Shown: positions 15,201-23,128 of the stretch, in pieces
Numbering within the stretch: position 1 is the first letter of the stretch
Layout: each line of letters starts with the position of its first letter
DNA from: a virus
Direction: 5' to 3' (one strand)
Length of the DNA: 42,641 nt
IMG/VR virus record: IMGVR_UViG_3300030099_006264
Span: 1 to 42,641 of that record
The notes under the pieces: model-generated
The model's input: only the letters and a program-made list of their open reading frames with translations
Database searches by the model: none
What the model was told of the DNA's origin: nothing
Program-made: the position numbers and the translations under genes

Positions 15201-18200
15201 AGCGTTGTAAGTATATCTTGTACGGCCACCTTTAAACTTTAAACCAGCTTTATTTAAAATAACATCTATTTCTTTAGGTAACACATGTACATAAGCTGAC
15301 TCAATATATTGATTTAGTTCAGCTTGACTTGATTTACCTTTAATAGTATTTTGTATTTGATTAACCATATCAGACACAGTTATCTCATGTTCTAATACTA
15401 AGTCTTTTGATGTTAAGTTAGAGTCTTTGTTAATTTTTACACCTAACTTGTACATTTTTCTTATAGTACCTCTTTGATCAAGAGACATTAAATCTACTAT
15501 AGCTAGTTTTTCAGCCGTACTTAAATTAGAGTCTAATATATTTTGTAAATATGTTCTAGCGTCATTAGCTTGCTCGTTTACTAAATTAGCTAAATCCTGA
15601 TTATCTCTAACATTGTTTTTAATATTCTCTATGTTTTCATACATAGGTACTGGTACAAAGTTACCATCTTGATTATAAACAATTATCTCACCATCTTTAA
15701 CTTCTTGTAATTGATAGTTTTCATTAACAAACTTGTCACCAAATAAAGGTTTTAATACTCTTTCTATAAATATTCTGTTAGTAGTAAGACCATCAATCAT
15801 ACCACTTCTAGTTGATCTACCTATATTTTTTAAGTATTCATTTATTATTCTAACTTTTTCAGCGTCATTTGTATTTTCAGTTAACTGTTGTAAATATTTT
15901 TTAGAAACTTCAAAACCTATTTTTCTAACTTGAGGCATTGTTGTGTTCTTAATAAATCTAACAAAGTTTTCTAAACTACTAAAGTCTGCTGTAAGCGACT
16001 CTCTTGTAGGTGGTAGCTTTCGTATTATAATATCATAAACGACTTTTGGTGGTAAGTTATTTTCAAAAGCAGCTTGCATCTCTTGTAATATACCATTGTT
16101 ATACATGTACAACTCTGACTCTTCAACGTCTTCATTGTTTTGTATACGTTTTTCTATTTCTTGTATTTTACCCTGTAAAGCAGCTAAAGGTTTTTTACGA
16201 TATTGCAACTCTGTTAATTGAAGTTGAGAGTTATAATAGCTTTTAGAAAACTGTACATCAATATCTCTATTTATTTTAGATGACAAATCAACTATATCAA
16301 GCTCTGCCTCAAACTCTTCAGTTAATAACTTTTTAACTTCTGGCTCTTGTCTAACCTCTAACAAAGCATCAAATACTAAACCTTTTGATATGTACTTTGA
16401 TATACCATCTTTTCTTGTGCCTTTTAAACCAGATCTAACCTCAAAAGTTTCACCTGTTTTTTCGTTTGTTCTTTGTATTTTTAAAGGTTGATCAAAAAAA
16501 CTAATAAACTGCTCAGGTGTAGTTTCTTTTTTAACATATAAATTAACACTTTGGCCCTTGTCTATTTTCTTTAATTCGTCTTTTGGTAGTAAGTTATCTC
16601 TAACAGCATCTTCTACTTGCTTTTTAGATGTTAGTTTTTGTTTAAACTCAACAAAAACTTTTTCATTATCAGCAACTTTTCTTTCTAACTTAACAAGATC
16701 AGAAGTAAAAACAGTTTCTAATATAGCTTCTTTGTTTTCTCTTAATGTTTTAAAATAAACTTTATCAGTACCTAAAGTATCTTTTACTATTTTAAAAAGT
16801 TCAGTATATCTACCAGATGTAAAACCTTTTTCACCAGCATATTCATTAGATAAAATCTCTATTATTTTTGTAGCTCTTTGTTCTTTATTATCTATACCTC
16901 TTGTTTTTTGATAAGCCATTATTAAGCTTTGTCTAACAGAGTCTTTTACTTTATTGTAAACATCACTATCATCTTTAATACCTAGTGATTGTCTAAGTTT
17001 ACTTTTTCTTACTTTTTGTTTTTTGTTTTTATCAGCTTCTCTTTTTCGTTGAGCCTCAAGAGACATGTTCATATTTTCAAAGTCTTCTAAGGCAGAATCT
17101 TTTTCTGCGGCTACTTGTACTTTTATATCACCCTCTTTTGTTGTTTGTCCAACTTCAACTGTAGGCGCTGTTATCTGGCCTTCTGTTAAAGAATTAAAAG
17201 CTTGTTTAGCTTTATTACCTATTTGTGGATTTATCCAACCAAAAAGCCCGTCTGGATTTTTTCTTTCTGGCTTATAGTTTTTTATGTGTGGTAGTAATTC
17301 TGCGTAAGTTGTATCTAAAAAAGTTTTATCATCAATACCTTCATGTGGTTTTGCTAATATAAGACCGTCTAATAAACCTTGTTTTTGTATTACCTCAGCA
17401 ACGTCTTTACCGTACACTTGCCAATAAGCATTACCACCTAAGTCCTCAAAGTTTATAGTATCACCACCTGTCTTTTGACTATCAGTAAACTCTTTACCAT
17501 ACTTATTTACTAAATCTTGTTTTTGAGCATCAGTTAAATCTCTAGTCTTAGATAATTGTACTTCACCTGGTTCAGCTAAACCAACATCTATCATATCAAC
17601 AAACTGGTTTCTAAGCTTACCTTTTTTTCTATCAGAAACATATTCTTTTAAAAAGTTCCTAACATCATCACCAGTTTTAAAATTTAAATTTTTATACCCA
17701 GTGTTTTTACCGTTTATTAATCTTTGAAAAAAGTTTTTAAGCTTAGTAATAATACCGTCTTGCAAGTTACCTTTTAATTGAGCATCACCGTAAGCAGTTA
17801 TATATTCTTCAGCATATTCTACAAAAGCTTTTTCACTACCATCTTCGTTGTACCTATAGTTATTGTCTATTCTTTCTTGTACAACACTTAACTCTTTATC
17901 AGTTAAACTGTCTTTAAAATCTCGTAATATCTGCTCGCCTTCCTTTGTCAATGTAGTTTCTACAGTACCGCCCGTAATTTTGTCTGTAACAGTTCTTGCA
18001 GTTCCACTTCTAAGCGAAGATCTAACAATAGCATGTAAAACCTCATGCGATCCAACCGTTACAGCATTGTTTCTAGCAGCAACAGTTTCATTTATTAAAA
18101 CATCTTTACCTAGTATTAAACCATCTACGTTTTGGAGCTGCTCTGCTGTGTATTGTTTTTTACCTAACGCTTCTAATCTTTGGTTAACTTGTGTTAAAAA

Positions 18201-19700
18201 ATCTGACTCTTGAGAAACAACATTTATTTTTAAACCGTTAGTTCTACTAAGTGGCTCAACAAAAGTTCTAACATCATCGTTAAGCATTTTTTTATTAGCT
18301 TCATTTTTAATAAAATTAACTTTTTCGTTTTCTAATTTTATATTTTCGTTTAAACGTTGCGTAGCGTAGCTATATTGTTTTTCAGTTATTATTTTTTTAT
18401 CTAACTGGCTTTTCAAGCCCTCTATTTGTGATACATAAGATTTTTTATTTTCATAAGCTTGAATTATGTCATTACCTTCTTGTTCTGTTATATATGTAGA
18501 TTTTTTCCTAACACTTTTAACGTAATCTTTAAACTCTTTTTCTTGCTTTTTTATTTCTTCGTCAATAAAACTTTTAGTTTCTGGAGTGTGTGCTTTTAAC
18601 TTTTCTTGCTGTAAATCACCTATATTGTTTATATATTCATTTATTCTTATATTATCATTGTCATCTCTAAAAGCTAAGTTTGTTTCTCTACCAATACCAG
18701 ACACAGTAGTACCACCAATAAAACCTTGTACAAAACTTTCAGCAGCATCCATAGACCACAAAGATTTTACACTTTCTTCTACAGCGGTTTGGTAGTCATT
18801 TCCTTGTGCTAATGATTTGTTTAAGTTTTCTATACCATACTGAAAAAATTCTGTAGCACCTTCTCTATTACCAGTCCTTAAATATTGTACAAACCTTTTA
18901 GCTCCAGCGGTACGAGCTCGGTTCATTATTGAATTAGTTATACCTTTAACACCTACATATTCTAAAGCGGTAGCACCAACACCTAAAACAGTTGGTATTG
19001 TCATATTGTCTTCACCGTTTTCATAAAGCTTACGCATTTGAGTTTCAAAATCATCATCAGGATATAACGATTTAGCTTTTTCTGCATTAAACTCAGTGTA
19101 CATTGGCGCTATTATTTGAGCTGGTAAACTAGCTCCTCTAGTAAAATAAGCTGGAACAACAGTGGTTAAAGTGCTTACTACAGCGTTACCAACACCAGAA
19201 GCAATGTCTACAACATCACCGTCTCTAAAGCCACCAATAACACCTTCACCAGTGTATAAATTAGATGATTTTTCCCTTAAATTATATAACTCATTTTGTT
19301 TTTCTATCAAAAAATCATCGTAAACATCACCAATATCATTATCATCAGCAAGTTCATTAACATCACCTCCACTAGCTATAAAGTCCATTACTTTACCACC
19401 AGTAGGATCTACTTTGTTTATTAAATCTCCTAAATAAACTTGTGTACTTTTAAAAGCTACTGGCAAACCAATTTCAACATTTTTCTCAAAAACATTACTT
19501 AACTGTACACCAAACCTTTCTAGCGGATTAAGCTTTTCTAGCTCTTGCTTGTATATTTTATTATATTCTTCTTGATACTCTACCTTAGCCTTGTGTTGTA
19601 CTTTTTGATATTCTTTTTGAAAAATATTTTCAAGTTCATCTCTGTCGTACTCGCCAGACTCTATGTAGGGTCGCATTATTTCTAGTAATTCTTCCTCCAT
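12255..19700 (-). CDS. Giant polyvalent virion protein (HExxH peptidase-like, HAD-like and zinc-knuckle motifs)
   Basis: 2481 aa, by far the largest gene here. Hydrophobic helices near residues 165-190 lie in an N-terminal region with EFFQYGIENLN typical of phage internal proteins. H552-EVLH-556 is a zinc-metallopeptidase motif. An HAD phosphatase signature follows: DFDDTLA (D1552, D1554), T1631 in FILTARP, and D1687-D1688 in FADDA. Around 1985-2175 (NARSAILQQLS to the FAFQNVTSQYAR region) it resembles domains of large polyvalent phage proteins. A membrane-like helix lies near 2190-2215, next to an acidic run. The last 64 residues hold two zinc knuckles. Such proteins are usually carried in the capsid and injected with DNA; that is inference. 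No RNA-polymerase DxDxD motif was seen, so this is not the crAss-type virion polymerase. Confidence 0.8.
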   Translation of the reverse strand: MEEELLEIMRPYIESGEYDRDELENIFQKEYQKVQHKAKVEYQEEYNKIYKQELEKLNPLERFGVQLSNVFEKNVEIGLPVAFKSTQVYLGDLINKVDPTGGKVMDFIASGGDVNELADDNDIGDVYDDFLIEKQNELYNLREKSSNLYTGEGVIGGFRDGDVVDIASGVGNAVVSTLTTVVPAYFTRGASLPAQIIAPMYTEFNAEKAKSLYPDDDFETQMRKLYENGEDNMTIPTVLGVGATALEYVGVKGITNSIMNRARTAGAKRFVQYLRTGNREGATEFFQYGIENLNKSLAQGNDYQTAVEESVKSLWSMDAAESFVQGFIGGTTVSGIGRETNLAFRDDNDNIRINEYINNIGDLQQEKLKAHTPETKSFIDEEIKKQEKEFKDYVKSVRKKSTYITEQEGNDIIQAYENKKSYVSQIEGLKSQLDKKIITEKQYSYATQRLNENIKLENEKVNFIKNEANKKMLNDDVRTFVEPLSRTNGLKINVVSQESDFLTQVNQRLEALGKKQYTAEQLQNVDGLILGKDVLINETVAARNNAVTVGSHEVLHAIVRSSLRSGTARTVTDKITGGTVETTLTKEGEQILRDFKDSLTDKELSVVQERIDNNYRYNEDGSEKAFVEYAEEYITAYGDAQLKGNLQDGIITKLKNFFQRLINGKNTGYKNLNFKTGDDVRNFLKEYVSDRKKGKLRNQFVDMIDVGLAEPGEVQLSKTRDLTDAQKQDLVNKYGKEFTDSQKTGGDTINFEDLGGNAYWQVYGKDVAEVIQKQGLLDGLILAKPHEGIDDKTFLDTTYAELLPHIKNYKPERKNPDGLFGWINPQIGNKAKQAFNSLTEGQITAPTVEVGQTTKEGDIKVQVAAEKDSALEDFENMNMSLEAQRKREADKNKKQKVRKSKLRQSLGIKDDSDVYNKVKDSVRQSLIMAYQKTRGIDNKEQRATKIIEILSNEYAGEKGFTSGRYTELFKIVKDTLGTDKVYFKTLRENKEAILETVFTSDLVKLERKVADNEKVFVEFKQKLTSKKQVEDAVRDNLLPKDELKKIDKGQSVNLYVKKETTPEQFISFFDQPLKIQRTNEKTGETFEVRSGLKGTRKDGISKYISKGLVFDALLEVRQEPEVKKLLTEEFEAELDIVDLSSKINRDIDVQFSKSYYNSQLQLTELQYRKKPLAALQGKIQEIEKRIQNNEDVEESELYMYNNGILQEMQAAFENNLPPKVVYDIIIRKLPPTRESLTADFSSLENFVRFIKNTTMPQVRKIGFEVSKKYLQQLTENTNDAEKVRIINEYLKNIGRSTRSGMIDGLTTNRIFIERVLKPLFGDKFVNENYQLQEVKDGEIIVYNQDGNFVPVPMYENIENIKNNVRDNQDLANLVNEQANDARTYLQNILDSNLSTAEKLAIVDLMSLDQRGTIRKMYKLGVKINKDSNLTSKDLVLEHEITVSDMVNQIQNTIKGKSSQAELNQYIESAYVHVLPKEIDVILNKAGLKFKGGRTRYTYNADVVNFFAEQYEKGVIESLPENLFTAFNNQNLEEAHLFSKSVNNPNKGITILDFDDTLATTKSLVRYTKPDGTTGTLTPEQYASTYESLLGLGYKFDFSEFNKVVDGKPAPLLNKAKKLAGKFGTKDMFILTARPQASAPAIKRFLKENGLDIPLKNITGLGNSTADAKASWVLNKAKEGYNDFYFADDAIQNVEAVQNMLNQFDVKSKVQQARVDFSKSKMSNYFNAILRDVSGVDRLKIFSAAEAAKKGETKGQFRFFIPPNHEDFRGLLYNFMGKGERGNRHMRFFETTLLKPLNEAYRRLNNHRQSISVNYKALRKRMPDTVSILNKNLPNSSFTFEDAVRVYLFNKAGFKIPGLDNNQQVALINIVNSQASLKQYADMIGKISTVKQGYVKPTENWQVGSIRLDLLDATNRVGRKKFFNEFIENSNIIFSRDNLNKIEAIYGRDFRLALEDVLEATITGNNRPISQNKAVNRWLDWVNGSVAATMFFNARSAILQQLSFVNFLNFGDNNIFKASARFADQGQFWSDFSKLFNSNFLKQRRSGAAFDVNANEIATEVAKPKTMSGKVRAALKHLLDLGFLPTQLGDSFAIAIGGASFYRNRVNSYIKDGLSQKEAESKAFLDFQTIAEETQQSARPDMVSQLQRSILGRWIFAFQNVTSQYARIVKKSYLDLTNRRISKGYKDQGASDTANISRIIYYGAVQSIIFYGLQQALFAMMFEDDDEEDKKNERFFKTKKDRVLYGTLDSLLRGSGLPGAVLSTLMNYTRKRVENAKSDSWFKTPAWPELLQIAPPIGIKVRKLTSSENTEKWNKDVMKYMSKWDIDNPLWDAVSSGVEGLTNLPVNRLYRKVQNLKAAFDSENAWWQRVAVGLGWSRWDVGIENKDVEKAKQIVKSPKFKNSDEIKENIKLREEDGICAAISRSGNRCRNKALSGNNFCTIHDEVEQSESGEQKQCKGRRTNGQRCKMMTTSKSGYCYYHD

Positions 19701-19703
19701 ATT

Positions 19704-20702
19704 TTAAGCGTTTTGGCTTTTGTTTATTTGGTTTTGTATTAAATCATCAACTATTTGTTTTGCGTTTCTATTAACGGGTGGCTTAACGTCACTAGTAGCT
19801 TGGCTAAGCTCTTCTATTGGCTCATTATTTTTCTTTGCTTTAGCAACTAAGTTTTCGTGATCAATATTTTCTTTAACAGTAGGTTTTCTAGCTTTTAATT
19901 CTTCGTCTTGCGTTAGCTCATCAATAGACTTGTAGTTTGGATCAAAAGATTTTTTTATTCTATTAGCAAAATACTTATGTAATCTTGTATCTGTGTTTGG
20001 ATCAAAAGAGTCTGGGTGTAACATGTTTTGAGGTATTTCACCGCTCATTATTTTATCTTTATTTTCAATTAAATAATCTTGTAAAAAATATCTACCCCCT
20101 ATTTTATCAGATACAAATATTTTCCAACCAGCCTCATTTTGTAATAAATTATCAACAACAAAATCAACGTCAAAATCTAATGGCCTACCAACTTCATTTC
20201 TTTGTTTTATAGCATCTTGCTGATACCTCATATACTCAGCTTCTTGAGTTCCTTTTACCACCCAGTCTTCTGTAATATCTTGTATTCTTTTTACTATTTG
20301 TTTTTTTGGATCATTAGCATCTGGAACTGATAATCGCATCTCTAAAGATTCGTCAAAACTTATTAAACCACCTTCTAACCAAAAAGGTATATCAAACTCT
20401 TTTAAATTAGTGTAATTAGAAAATAATTTTTTACCACCAGTACCACCACCGTAATAAGTAGCAAATTCTTTTTTTAACTCTCTTAGCTGATCTAAATCAA
20501 AAGCTATTTTTTTAATTGCTTTGTTGTATCTTGATGCACCAGCTTTATCACCTAACATCATAGCTTGATCATACTCACTAACTAAACCTTCAACCATGTC
20601 GTTTATTATTTTTTGATTAGCACGACCATGTATTTCTGATGACTTCGCGTCGTCACCATAAGGCATGTTTTCAAAATATTTTAAGGCTCTTTTATCTTCC
20701 AT
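19704..20702 (-). CDS. Predicted internal virion protein, 332 aa
   Basis: A mostly helical, charged, soluble protein without signal or membrane segments. It has a Gly-rich YYGGGTGGKK loop near residue 85, a FWLEGGLISFDESLEMRLS segment and a Lys/Glu-rich C-terminal helix with Asn-rich end. It lies 3 bp upstream of the giant polyvalent gene and 13 bp downstream of an Ala/Gln-rich core-type protein. This is the position where ejection or core proteins lie in podovirus operons. No family was recognised; it may help package the giant protein. Confidence 0.6.
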   Translation of the reverse strand: MEDKRALKYFENMPYGDDAKSSEIHGRANQKIINDMVEGLVSEYDQAMMLGDKAGASRYNKAIKKIAFDLDQLRELKKEFATYYGGGTGGKKLFSNYTNLKEFDIPFWLEGGLISFDESLEMRLSVPDANDPKKQIVKRIQDITEDWVVKGTQEAEYMRYQQDAIKQRNEVGRPLDFDVDFVVDNLLQNEAGWKIFVSDKIGGRYFLQDYLIENKDKIMSGEIPQNMLHPDSFDPNTDTRLHKYFANRIKKSFDPNYKSIDELTQDEELKARKPTVKENIDHENLVAKAKKNNEPIEELSQATSDVKPPVNRNAKQIVDDLIQNQINKSQNA

Positions 20703-20715
20703 AATTTATATTTTA

Positions 20716-21381
20716 TTATTGTGTTGCGTTACCTAAAGAAGAAAGACCACCACTAGCTATACCAAGCCCAGCTTGTAGTGCCCCTGTAAACATTGCGTCT
20801 ATAGCTTGATTTTGCTGGTCAACAGCCTGGTTAGCAGAGTCAGCCCTTGCCATTGCTAAAGCTCTCAACTCATCTTGTTTTGCAAACTCTGCTTGTTCAA
20901 CCATCTTTCTACCTTCTCTTTCAAGCATATCTCTTTGTTGTTCGCCTTTAACTTTCATGTCAGCTAATCTAGATTGTTCAGCTAAAGCTCTAGTTTGATT
21001 AGCTTGTTCTTGAGCAGCGATACTAACAGAAGCTTGCTGTGCTTGCCTAACACCTTGATTAGCTAACACCTGTGCTAAACCAGCAACACCACTACCACCA
21101 GCCGCTCCTTGCATACTTTGCATTATATTAGCCATAGCTTGTTGAGACTGTTCTTTTTCAAACTGAGCTTGTTTTAAATTAACAGTTTGATCTTCATAAA
21201 CATTTTCCATATTCTCATACGGATTTTTAACACCCGCATAAGGATTAGTCATTTTTCTATCTTCAAATTGTTCTATTTGAGCTTGTAAATCTCTGTTAGC
21301 TTCTCTTCTCTCTCTTCTAAGTTGTTTTCCACCAAATAAAGCTGTAATAAACTTAGCCGGTGAATTATTGTAATTTGCCAT
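20716..21381 (-). CDS. Ala/Gln-rich internal virion (ejection core) protein, 221 aa
   Basis: The N-terminus MANYNNSPAKF carries the NSPxK leader found in other small proteins of this operon. A basic KQLRRERREANRDLQ helix and a long Ala/Gln/Glu coiled coil (residues about 70-190) follow, then a Gly/Ala-rich, weakly hydrophobic tail (TGALQAGLGIASGGLSSLG). This resembles in character the internal core proteins that T7-like phages inject (gp14 type), which have similar size, Ala/Gln content and a terminal hydrophobic stretch. Similarity is compositional and positional, not by a shared motif. Confidence 0.6.
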   Translation of the reverse strand: MANYNNSPAKFITALFGGKQLRRERREANRDLQAQIEQFEDRKMTNPYAGVKNPYENMENVYEDQTVNLKQAQFEKEQSQQAMANIMQSMQGAAGGSGVAGLAQVLANQGVRQAQQASVSIAAQEQANQTRALAEQSRLADMKVKGEQQRDMLEREGRKMVEQAEFAKQDELRALAMARADSANQAVDQQNQAIDAMFTGALQAGLGIASGGLSSLGNATQ

Positions 21382-21419
21382 AATTATATTGTTTTATTTA
21401 TTATTACAGTTTTTAGTAA

Positions 21420-21806
21420 TTATTTACTACTAGCTGTTACTTCAGCACCTACAGAATATATCTCTGCTTTTTCTCTAGAGTTATTTCTTAATTCAACTTG
21501 GCTGTAGTAGCCAACTAAACCTGATAAGTTTATTTCACTAGCTTTAGCAAACATTAAAAAATCATCTTCACCAGGAGTTGTGCCGTTAACAAAGCTTTCT
21601 TCACACTCTATAGTAGTTTCATCAGTAGCATCGTCATACTCTATACCAACAATAGTACCTATTATTTGAGGTGTTGTGTTTTGTCCTAATTGAAAAGAGG
21701 CTGTAAAACCATTTAACAACGATGTCTTTACATAATAAGCCATATCACCTAGTTTTAATGAATCATTAACCTCGGTTAAATCGCCTTGAAGTCTTACTAA
21801 TATCAT
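21420..21806 (-). CDS. Small structural protein, 128 aa
   Basis: An acidic, strand-rich protein. It has an IVGIEYDDATDETTIECEE segment, then an NLSGLVGYYSQVELRNNSREKAEIYSVG stretch and an EVTASSK end. The GYY.....NNS..KAE pattern near the C-terminus is one I associate with small uncharacterised virion proteins of marine phages. It starts 1 bp after the stop of the 439-aa protein and is followed by a 38 bp AT-rich gap. It probably belongs to the tail or connector; no function can be named. Confidence 0.58.
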   Translation of the reverse strand: MILVRLQGDLTEVNDSLKLGDMAYYVKTSLLNGFTASFQLGQNTTPQIIGTIVGIEYDDATDETTIECEESFVNGTTPGEDDFLMFAKASEINLSGLVGYYSQVELRNNSREKAEIYSVGAEVTASSK

Positions 21807-21807
21807 A

Positions 21808-23127
21808 TTATGATCCTGTTCCTTTTGTTAATAATCTATCCATATCTAAAAATATATCTTTTTGTGTTGGTGCAAAACTAATAACACCAATAAAACCTGA
21901 TATAAAAATTTTGTTACTACAATTATCAATATAAACTGTTGTGTTTACTTGTATTGGTCTAGCTGAAGTACCTACTAAATCTGCATTTGCTATTGTAATT
22001 GCACCTTGAGTTAAGCCATCTGTGTTATCTACAGAAGCTATTGTAGTTTCGCTTGTATTTATACTTTTATTTAAACCTCTTATTCTAACTTTAGCACCAA
22101 CACCTATACCTGTCATACCATTTACATTTATAGTACCACCTGCTGAAATAGTACTTGTAGAAGCTGTTCTAATAGTAGTTTCAATTGGCTCTAGTTTAAG
22201 CAAAGTATCTTTAGCAAAAACATTAACACCACAAGAGCTAAATATTAAACCAGGACCGTAAGCTCTAAACGTCATAGTAGCACCATGCTCAAAAGGTGAG
22301 TTAGTTGAAAAAGTAATAGTTTTAGTATTAAAATCTATATCTCTTATTGTAGTTGAGCTAGCAGGTTCTGTTGTTGTTTTGTGGTATTTTAATTCCATAC
22401 CAACTACTAAGTTAGTTGTATCAGCAACAGTAATAACGTTACCACTAGCGCCATCTCCAGCTGCATTACTTACAACGTTTTCAGTAGTTTCAAAAAACAA
22501 ACTTTTAGCTCCCCACTTGCCTATACTTGGATCACGTGTTGATGCGTTTTTTATAAAATAACCAAAATCTGTAATACCAGAAGTTACTGTTATTTGTTTG
22601 TCTTTTAAATTTAAACCTTCACTAAAATCTTTATTAGATTTAGTTTTGTTATCTTTAGTTAAAGTACCAAGTGAAGTATTTGTTATACCTGTACCAACTG
22701 CAAAAAACCTAATAGAAGTGTCTGGTTGTTGTGTAATAGTTAGCTTTTTGTAAAGCTTATCATCAGCAAAAAATGTGTTATTATGAGCATCAGCATGTAT
22801 ATTAAAAACATAAGTATCACCACTACTAGCTGGTATTTCGTAACTATATGAACCCATAGTTAAATTTTTAGCTCTAGACTTAGCTGTTATTGCAGCTTCA
22901 AACCCGTTTGTTTCAAAATTATAATTACGATTATCAGATGTTCTAGTTATAGTTAAACTAAAAGTAGCATCTTTACTTCCTTTAACATTTAATAAAATAC
23001 TTTGTGCTTTAGCTGTTAAACTTGTTTTATTAAAAATAAATTCTTGTATTATATTTTTACCACTTTTTCGTTCTTGACTAGCAATGTATGTAGGTGTATT
23101 TACGCTTGACGTTGTATGATATGACAT
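21808..23127 (-). CDS. Beta-rich tail/structural protein, 439 aa
   Basis: Rich in Thr, Ser, Asn and Gly with repeated short strands, as in tail or baseplate beta proteins. Two internal modules (about 225-290 and 320-390) share the layout ITVAD-TNLVVGM, a TTI turn and a TITFS strand. The same layout appears in the 485-aa protein at 29144-30601. The ATG at 23127 lies 1 bp after the stop of the 2002-aa tail protein, so the two are probably assembled together. The function is inferred from composition and position only. Confidence 0.62.
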   Translation of the reverse strand: MSYHTTSSVNTPTYIASQERKSGKNIIQEFIFNKTSLTAKAQSILLNVKGSKDATFSLTITRTSDNRNYNFETNGFEAAITAKSRAKNLTMGSYSYEIPASSGDTYVFNIHADAHNNTFFADDKLYKKLTITQQPDTSIRFFAVGTGITNTSLGTLTKDNKTKSNKDFSEGLNLKDKQITVTSGITDFGYFIKNASTRDPSIGKWGAKSLFFETTENVVSNAAGDGASGNVITVADTTNLVVGMELKYHKTTTEPASSTTIRDIDFNTKTITFSTNSPFEHGATMTFRAYGPGLIFSSCGVNVFAKDTLLKLEPIETTIRTASTSTISAGGTINVNGMTGIGVGAKVRIRGLNKSINTSETTIASVDNTDGLTQGAITIANADLVGTSARPIQVNTTVYIDNCSNKIFISGFIGVISFAPTQKDIFLDMDRLLTKGTGS

Positions 23128-23128
23128 A

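Noticed and set aside
12255-19700. Giant protein as a crAss-type virion RNA polymerase
   Set aside because: No DxDxD catalytic motif was found; the DFDDTLA motif fits HAD phosphatases, supported by the later T and DD positions.
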